A stretch of 64,000 nucleotides of DNA, from contig NC_039364.1 of NCBI RefSeq assembly GCF_003573695.1, positions 63,942,256 through 64,006,255 on the forward strand. The letters are read 5' to 3'. Below the pieces are notes generated by a model. That model had not been told where the DNA came from. It did not search any database and was given only the letters and a program-made list of their open reading frames with translations. Shown here one piece after another: positions 58,162 through 64,000 of the stretch. Source of the stretch: Papaver somniferum. Taxonomy: Eukaryota; Streptophyta; Magnoliopsida; Ranunculales; Papaveraceae. Position 1 is the stretch's first letter. Every line of letters starts with the position of its first letter. The translations under genes were made by a program, and so were the position numbers.

Positions 58162-58300
58162 GGCGATTACGATATCGCCTCGGCCCCTCGGGTTCGTACA
58201 TGACATAGGAGTCGTGTCCCGAGTCGACTTCAACGGTTCATCCCCCTTCTGGAACGGGAGGTAAGAATTCTAAACACCCGCGAATCCCCTGTCAGCGGGT
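58162..58300 (+). promoter_or_regulatory. Structured RNA segment, second copy
   Basis: H1: GGCGAT 58162-58167 with ATCGCC 58174-58179. H2: CATGAC 58199-58204 with GTCGTG 58211-58216, inside CTCGGG 58187-58192 with CCCGAG 58218-58223. H3: ACCCGC 58276-58281 with GCGGGT 58295-58300. Each inner stem differs from the 16802-16946 copy by paired changes, one of them through a G-U pair. Confidence 0.7.
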
Positions 58301-58848
58301 TTACTGGATGATTTTGTATGCATATATGTTGAGGACCTGAAATCGGATTTAATTTTCTAGTAAAGAGAAAGGCCTAGCCAAATCAAGATAAGGACTCGGA
58401 TTTCATCACCGTTTCCTTCTTTCCCGCCTTAGGAACACGTAACCTACGCGAACCTAATCCTTAAAATTTGGACTAGAACGAGACCGATAGGGTAACGAGC
58501 TTAATGGGAAAGTCATTCGAAAAATATTGGTTACTCTTTTAAGCATACTTCGAAGTTCATGATGGTTTCTGTGAGTTGAGTGCGTGACTGCGCCGCCTTG
58601 TAATACCGGTGAGGCCTTGGGTATCAAAGCTCCACCGAGCTTCCCTCGCCTCTATTCAACATACTTTGACTCGGATTGATTCCAGATGGGTTTTCTTAAA
58701 TTGTAACGAATTCACTTTCGAAGGATTAGAAGCTGGTCTAGAAACAATCTAAGTGGAGCCATCATGCTTTTTGTTTGCTAGATAAAATAGGCTTCTTGTG
58801 GTCGAGTCAGCCTTCTTTGTGTTTGTTTAGAATTCCCTTGCAGTTAGG

Positions 58849-60573
58849 ATGTCGAACTATAACCAATACAATGAGTATCCGACTGAGAATCTTGGGCATT
58901 ATCCTTTTTATGACCATAGTGTGAATAGTGATTGGGAACGCGAAACTTTTGAAGGTTAATGGTCCATACCATTGTGAGCCCAATTACTATGCACATACCC
59001 ACAGGTCATACGAGCAAAACAATCCTTCTATTTCTCTGGAAGAGTCTCTCAAGAGTTTCAATGAGTCAACACGGAAGTTATTTATGAAAGAGACTTATAA
59101 TATTCTTCTCCCAGAAGAGTCCGTAGAGCAGTCAACTAAGATGTCTCTAGAAGAGTCCCTCAAGCAATTTACTGAGAGTACAAATAGGATTGTGGAAAAC
59201 TTTCTCAAGATAGTCTTAATTTCCAGTATAGTGTTCCCAATACCACCCTTGAAAATAAGGATAGTTTTTATTCACATAATCAAGATGACGAGGTTAGAAT
59301 CGGTAACACTACTTGTTTTGATGAGGTTCGATCTTTTTCATGTTATTATAAAGATGATTATGATGAGGATAGTATTGATGAAGAACATGAAATATGTAGG
59401 CATAGTGATCAGGAATTTGTTACTACGATTGAGATTTATAATGATAGTGTTGTTTCTAGTACAAATCCAAATAATTTTACTAATTGTTCACCTATTCAAA
59501 AGGATAAGGATTTGACTAGAGATACCACTGTTGTAGACGATGTAGTTCATGATCCTTTAGCCTGCAGTATGTTAGATAATCTATTATTTGATGTGCCTAT
59601 CAGTGAATCGGAAGAGGTAATTATGATTAACACCTTAGTTAATGAGCCTTTACTAGAAACTTCCGCTGATAATCTTTTATATGATTGTGATGATGGTTTA
59701 GAGGAAAGAGTTTACCCTGAGAATAATGTTTTAGAGTCTAGAGATTTAGAAACACTAATCTTAGAAGACCATAAACTCATAGAGATGAGTGAGGATGAAC
59801 CAGACTTAGAAGAATCAATTGACCATTTTCAGGAATCTGATGACCTTGAAACTAGGGAAGTTGTGACTAGTCTTTCTAGAGACACAGAAAACTCTAAGTT
59901 TGGGGGTGATTATCATTCTCCGTGTTATTTAACTCTTAGAAAGTCCCCTCGTGTAGGACTTGACATTCGTGCCTCAACCATCTTAAAATATTATCTTCAT
60001 ACACGTTTTCCCGAACCTAATGATGTCCAGGAAAAAGCTCAGTCGTCAGAAACCCATCCTCTGGTTGATGTGGTTAACCCAGGCTATGATACCAAAATTG
60101 ACTTTGTTTTCCCGCCAAAAACTTTTCTACCAATTGTGGGAACATATGATTTTGAGATGTGTCGGTTATTAAGTTTTGAGACTAAACCTAATTACTTTAG
60201 GATATTAGGGTCGACACATTTTCTTAAGAATGACCATTATTATGGTCAACTTTGTGAGTCAAATCTAATTGACTTAGAGGATCCCCAATTATTCAGGTTG
60301 TTGTTATGTGCTTCTAAGTTCTTAGTTGAGTTTTTCCAGACTCTAATACCTGAAACGGATCTTAGCTTTGAGGAAATCCAACCGATGAAAACCTTTTATT
60401 TAGACCCTTTTATAGAGCCTGAACCTGAACCACAACTAGATGTAGTTGTCTTAAGCAAGGGTATGTTCGGTATCTTCTTGGTCTGTTGCAGTTTCCTCTT
60501 CTTTTGGGTAACACTTTTTGATCCAGATGACCCACAATTATTTTGGCTATTGCTATACGATTCTACGAGGTGA
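58849..60573 (+). pseudogene. Gag-related ORF with C-terminal membrane segment, two frameshifts
   Basis: The ATG at 58849 (ggATGTCG) opens a frame reading MSNYNQYNEYPTENLGHYPF. It shifts near 58957 and returns near 59215, so about 575 codons reach the stop at 60573. The N-terminal third has two SLEESLK(S/Q)F repeats, resembling IMSLEESLALL in the gag at 18720. The middle is strongly acidic; MINTLVNEPLLETSADNLL recalls the Athila protease-RT linker (MIGTLVEESLPNTLIEDPLE). The C-terminal third has two DPQLF(R/W)LLL blocks around a hydrophobic stretch, MFGIFLVCCSFLFFWVTLF, a likely membrane segment. No protease, RT or integrase is present. Function unknown; a gag-derived structural protein or an env-like protein are the two ideas. 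Confidence 0.6.
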
Positions 60574-62005
60574 CTAATTCTTCCAATGTCTGGCTGAAGA
60601 CTTTAAACTTAGCACTTCTTGGGAGGTAACCCATTTTCATGCGACACGGTAATATTCTTCCTTATTTCTTTTCCCTCAAGTGGTAATAGTTTCTCCTTGT
60701 TCATTTTTTTAATTTTATCTTTAGAACATTGAGGACAATGTTAGATTTAAGTTTGGGGGTAATGGAGAAACTTCTAGCGTCACATAGTATCCGGTTAGCT
60801 AAGTTTACATATTGTTTCTCACCGAAAAGATGGAAATTGGAATTGCCAGGGATAACATTCTATTGAGACATTAGAGAAAAAGACATTGAGATCTTTGAAA
60901 TTCAGGAGAGAACTTGTTCCTTTTAGAGGGTAACCGTGATGGACCTAACCATCCATGATGGAAAGGCAAGTAGGTCAGAAGGAAATGCCAGAAAGACAAA
61001 GCAACCTCACAATGTAGTCTTAGTTACTGTATTACGACTCTCTCTCAGTAGAAACTTATCATCATCAACAAGCGGGGCGACATCAAAATCTATGAAGAAA
61101 GTTGAAGACGTTTAAGGTTTAGAAGCAACAATAGAAAAGAATAATTCAAAAATCAAAGTTGAAGACTTAGTTACAAAAAGTTATAAGAGCAAATGATACA
61201 AGTTGTTGAAGTTCATGATACCAAGACATCACAAGTTGCGAAGATCCAAGCTCTAAAGTCCTTCTCTCATGGCAATTTAAATTTTTATCTTGTTATTATA
61301 CCAAAAAAAAAAATGAATGAAAGAAAGAAAGAAAGAAAAGGAAACAAAAAAAAAATCATCATTACGTTCTTTTTGTTCTATAATTAGTTTTTTGTTCAAT
61401 AAGGCCATAGGGAAGTAGAAATTTTTAAGTCAAGCAAGAAATCGAAGAGAATAGTTAATTGTCAAGGTTCTATGAGGTTCGATAGTTTATCATCAACAGT
61501 TGAAGACCGAAGAAGACGTTGTTTCTACTGAGCACTATGAGAGAGTTGAAGAAAGATACATTTGGTTGCTTTGTTAGTCCGCTTTCAATCTGGCACAAGA
61601 TCTTTCTAGCACTGGTTCAACTCATCACACGTAATTAGTCCAGCTGTGTAGCATATGTCCCTCTCATCTTTATCTCTCTCCTAATCTTATCCAGCTGTAA
61701 AGCGGATGCATCTTACAATGTTTATCTAGCTGTGTAGCGGATATCTCTTTATCTAGCAGTGTTGCGGATGTGTCTCCCCTTTTCTTTAGTCAGCTTTAGA
61801 GCTGACACCTTTAATTTCTCTGGCATTCTAGTTACTTGGAGATAGGTTGAGAATATGTATGTCCTCATAGCTCTTTGGATACGTGCGACCAATTAGAAGT
61901 CATGGTTTTGTGGGTACACCTCTGGTAAACCCTCCCGAGATTAACTCGATTTTATTTTTTATTAGTTTTGCTCGAGGACTAGCAAATAATAAGTTTGGGG
62001 GTATT
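60574..62005 (+). other. 3' untranslated region of the non-autonomous element
   Basis: It has the same layout as 22947-24342: CATTGAGGACAATG then AAGTTTGGGGGT (60749-60760), the small ORF start at 60939 (stopped at 61113), an A-rich simple repeat (about 61300-61350), and the terminal AAGTTTGGGGGTA (61991-62003) before the LTR. Confidence 0.75.
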
Positions 62006-63611
62006 TGATAGACACATTTTGTGTCTAATTTGTTCTCAATACTATATATTGTTGGCACTCGATTTTGTACTAATTTTGGTGTTTTATGTGTTTGTAGGCA
62101 TTTTTGGAGAAATACATTTTGTGGAAAAAGTTGCTCAAAAAGTGATATTTGGACCCCCAGAGCATCACCTGCTAATCGCACCCCCAGTTTGGTTAGGGGG
62201 ATACCCTTTCTTCTTCATTTGAATTATGAAAACCGGCGGGAAAAACCAACCTTCAGCTGCCGAAATTAGGGTTGCGATTTGAGCTCATTTCAGTGAGACT
62301 AAACGGCTGAATTTGATTCGATTTGTTCATATGGGCTTAACAAACGTGGTGTGATATTCAAAATCAATCCAGTTGGACCAGATAATCGGCGAGAAGAAAA
62401 CAGAGTTGCCTGTTCACGGGGAAAATATTCTGGATTTGGTTTGGAAGTTTCTGGTGAAATTCAATCGAATTTTTAGCTTGGTTTGTGCCTGTTACCCGCA
62501 AACAGGGCTGGTAATCCTCTTTGATTCGTCAAAGTACGGTTGTATCACCGATTGGAAGAAAACATAGCATCATATATCCCCATGAGTTATTCTCGGGATT
62601 TTCTTTATTCTTGGAAAGATTGCACGAGGTCAGAGCATGTATATCCTATTCTATGACGTGTATGAGTCTGTTAAGAGTATGTTGGATGGATACATACGCG
62701 TGAGAAGCTGTAAAAAGGGAAGAAATCCCGTGACAGGCAGTGAAGAATATTATCGAGTAATGAAGATTATTCGGAGTTATTGGCGAGTATTTTTGATTCT
62801 GGAGAGTATATAAAGGGTACTGAGGGTTATGAGAGGGGATTGAGAGTTAGGGGAGAAAACAGAGGCTTAGAATCGAGTTGCAGACAATTACCATTGCTGC
62901 AACGAAGAAGAAGAGAAAGAACACAAAACAACACATATAGACAGTCGCAGAAACCGTTGCCTTTACTTTCAGATTTGATTATCTTTGTAACAATTTCTGT
63001 AACACTTTATCCAGTTCGCAACAGTCTGTTAGTGTTTCTTTGTAACAGTGGGTTCTGTAACAATTATAACTGTTACAAACACACTGCTTTATACCTTTTC
63101 TCCTTGCAAACACCTTTTTGAGCAATGAAAAATTTATTTGAGTGTGTTTTCACCATGTGGAGCTAGAACCCATCACTGGGACGACGGAGGAAGCTGTATT
63201 TCATCCTTGGGGCAATTTAATAAATTCCTTATTTACTTTTTGCACAAATTTTAAATGATTTATGATTTCTATTAATCAATTGTTATCTTGTTATATAGTG
63301 TATGCTTAGTCTTAGATGCTTTAGATACACTATGCTTGTAATTTGTAATTGATGTTTTACGAAATCTACTTTGGCAAAGAATAGAGTTATTGTTTCTTTT
63401 GTTTTGAGCTATAAATGTCTAGGATTAATTTATGAACCCCATGAACATGAAAAGTAGTGGAATCCCGAGTCCCGGTCTCTATTCATCCTGTGACAAAATT
63501 TGTATATATATTTTCTTATTTGTAGTATTTTTATTTTATTAAAACTTAAAATCAATCCAACAAAGTCCGAGTGAACGACAACCTTTCTTACCACTATCTA
63601 AAATTCGACCA
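62006..63611 (+). repeat. 3' LTR of the Athila-related non-autonomous element
   Basis: It starts TGATAGACACATTT and ends TTCGACCA, followed by the TSD copy GTATG. A TATA-like TATATAAAGG lies at about 62808-62817. It has the same 1606-bp length as the 5' LTR. Confidence 0.93.
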
Positions 63612-64000
63612 GTATGTGGAGACTTGAACTTATCTATCACTCAAAAGTATATTTATCTCCTATATTGAGACAAAAGTCTTTTTGCTATATAGACTTAGAT
63701 TATACACATTTGCTATTTCGAGCCGAGTTTATCTCGCCTATCTATTTCTCGAAATATGTGTTGGTAAGCTTTCGCTTTAACCAAGTTCATCTTTACCTAG
63801 TGACGAAAGTCATGACAAGTTTCAATCACTTTGGAAATTGCTTACTTTGACAAAAAATAGTTTGTGAATAACAACTATAGAATATCAACGTCCTCTAAGA
63901 ATGTTCCAATGATTGAAATGAGAGTTTAGATTATATAACCATTGGAGGATATAAGCATTGTTTTGGAAACACATATATGTATAAGTCCTTATTTCTTGAA

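Larger units (their letters stand above)
57774..58848 (+). other. Untranslated leader of the non-autonomous element
   Basis: This 1.1-kb leader has no ORF. From about 58100 it tracks the leader at 16750-17480, including the structured segment (58162-58300), the donor-like AG|GTAAG at 58259-58265, and the AAGCTC/GAGCTT hairpin near 58630. Conservation in an element without pol supports a role of this RNA in cis. Confidence 0.75.
56168..63611 (+). mobile_element. Athila-related non-autonomous retrotransposon, 7.4 kb, TSD GTATG
   Basis: LTRs of 1606 bp each (56168-57773 and 62006-63611) flank an internal region with one long ORF and no pol. GTATG stands at 56163-56167 and 63612-63616. The leader (about 58120-58850) and 3' region (about 60730-62005) closely follow those of the Athila-like element at 14868-25872, and the LTR starts are alike (TGATAGAC, TGTGTCTAATTTGT). 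A hand comparison gives roughly 45 LTR differences, under 3 percent. It most likely moves with proteins from an Athila-like helper. Confidence 0.93.
55948..64000 (+). repeat. Sirevirus-like copia LTR, plus orientation, interrupted, runs off window
   Basis: It starts TGTTAGAGCATTGCTCGG, the same opening as the LTR ending at 9430 on the other strand. 'tgtcaatgtta' and 'gatcaaaactata' follow in both. It is split by the element at 56168-63611 and resumes at 63617. No polypurine tract precedes it, so it is a 5' or solo LTR. The 3' end is outside the window. Confidence 0.75.

Overview
The window looks like intergenic DNA from a large, transposon-rich plant nuclear genome, most likely a eudicot. I cannot name the species from sequence alone. 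I found no host protein-coding gene, rRNA, tRNA or CRISPR array. Almost everything recognisable is a transposable element, and many are nested. Boundaries are supported where possible by target-site duplications (TSDs) read directly at both ends.

Layout. 1-7446: minus-strand remnant of a Tat-like Ty3/gypsy element (LTR, antisense coiled-coil ORF, integrase), split by a MULE-like DNA element (4094-5983, 9-bp TSD) that holds a tandem hairpin array. 7447-about 26900: degenerate minus-strand Sirevirus-like Ty1/copia element. Its integrase is split by a solo copia LTR (12851-26679, TSD GTTCG), which is itself split by an 11-kb Athila-like element (14868-25872, TSD CTTGC). About 26900-27990: truncated copia LTR and 3' region. 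28000-28662: hAT-type MITE. 29061-34581: small MULE-type element (9-bp TSD) carrying an Ale-like copia element (29641-34294, TSD ATGAG). 36475-37769: MULE/MITE-like repeat. 37876-40524: minus-strand Tat-like gag-protease fragment with its 5' LTR. 40930-41545: poly(A) retroposon with a 10-bp TSD. 42007-44565: lone 3' LTR of a Tat-like family. 44904-54626: 9.7-kb non-autonomous element of the same family (TSD AGGGA) with 2.6-2.7 kb LTRs. 54632-55947: LINE 3' remnant. 55948-64000: copia LTR split by a 7.4-kb Athila-related non-autonomous element (56168-63611, TSD GTATG).

How the parts relate. The Athila-like element at 14868-25872 encodes gag, protease, RT, RNase H and integrase, all frameshifted. 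The element at 56168-63611 lacks pol but shares its 5' leader, 3' region and LTR organisation. They look like an autonomous lineage and a partner mobilised in trans. Their shared leader contains hairpins whose stems differ by paired, compensatory changes.

The strongest candidates for something undescribed are this conserved leader structure, the repeated two-hairpin modules in the Tat-like LTRs (also with compensatory stems), and the non-autonomous element's ORF with a C-terminal membrane segment. All are read by eye; no alignment, folding or database search was run.
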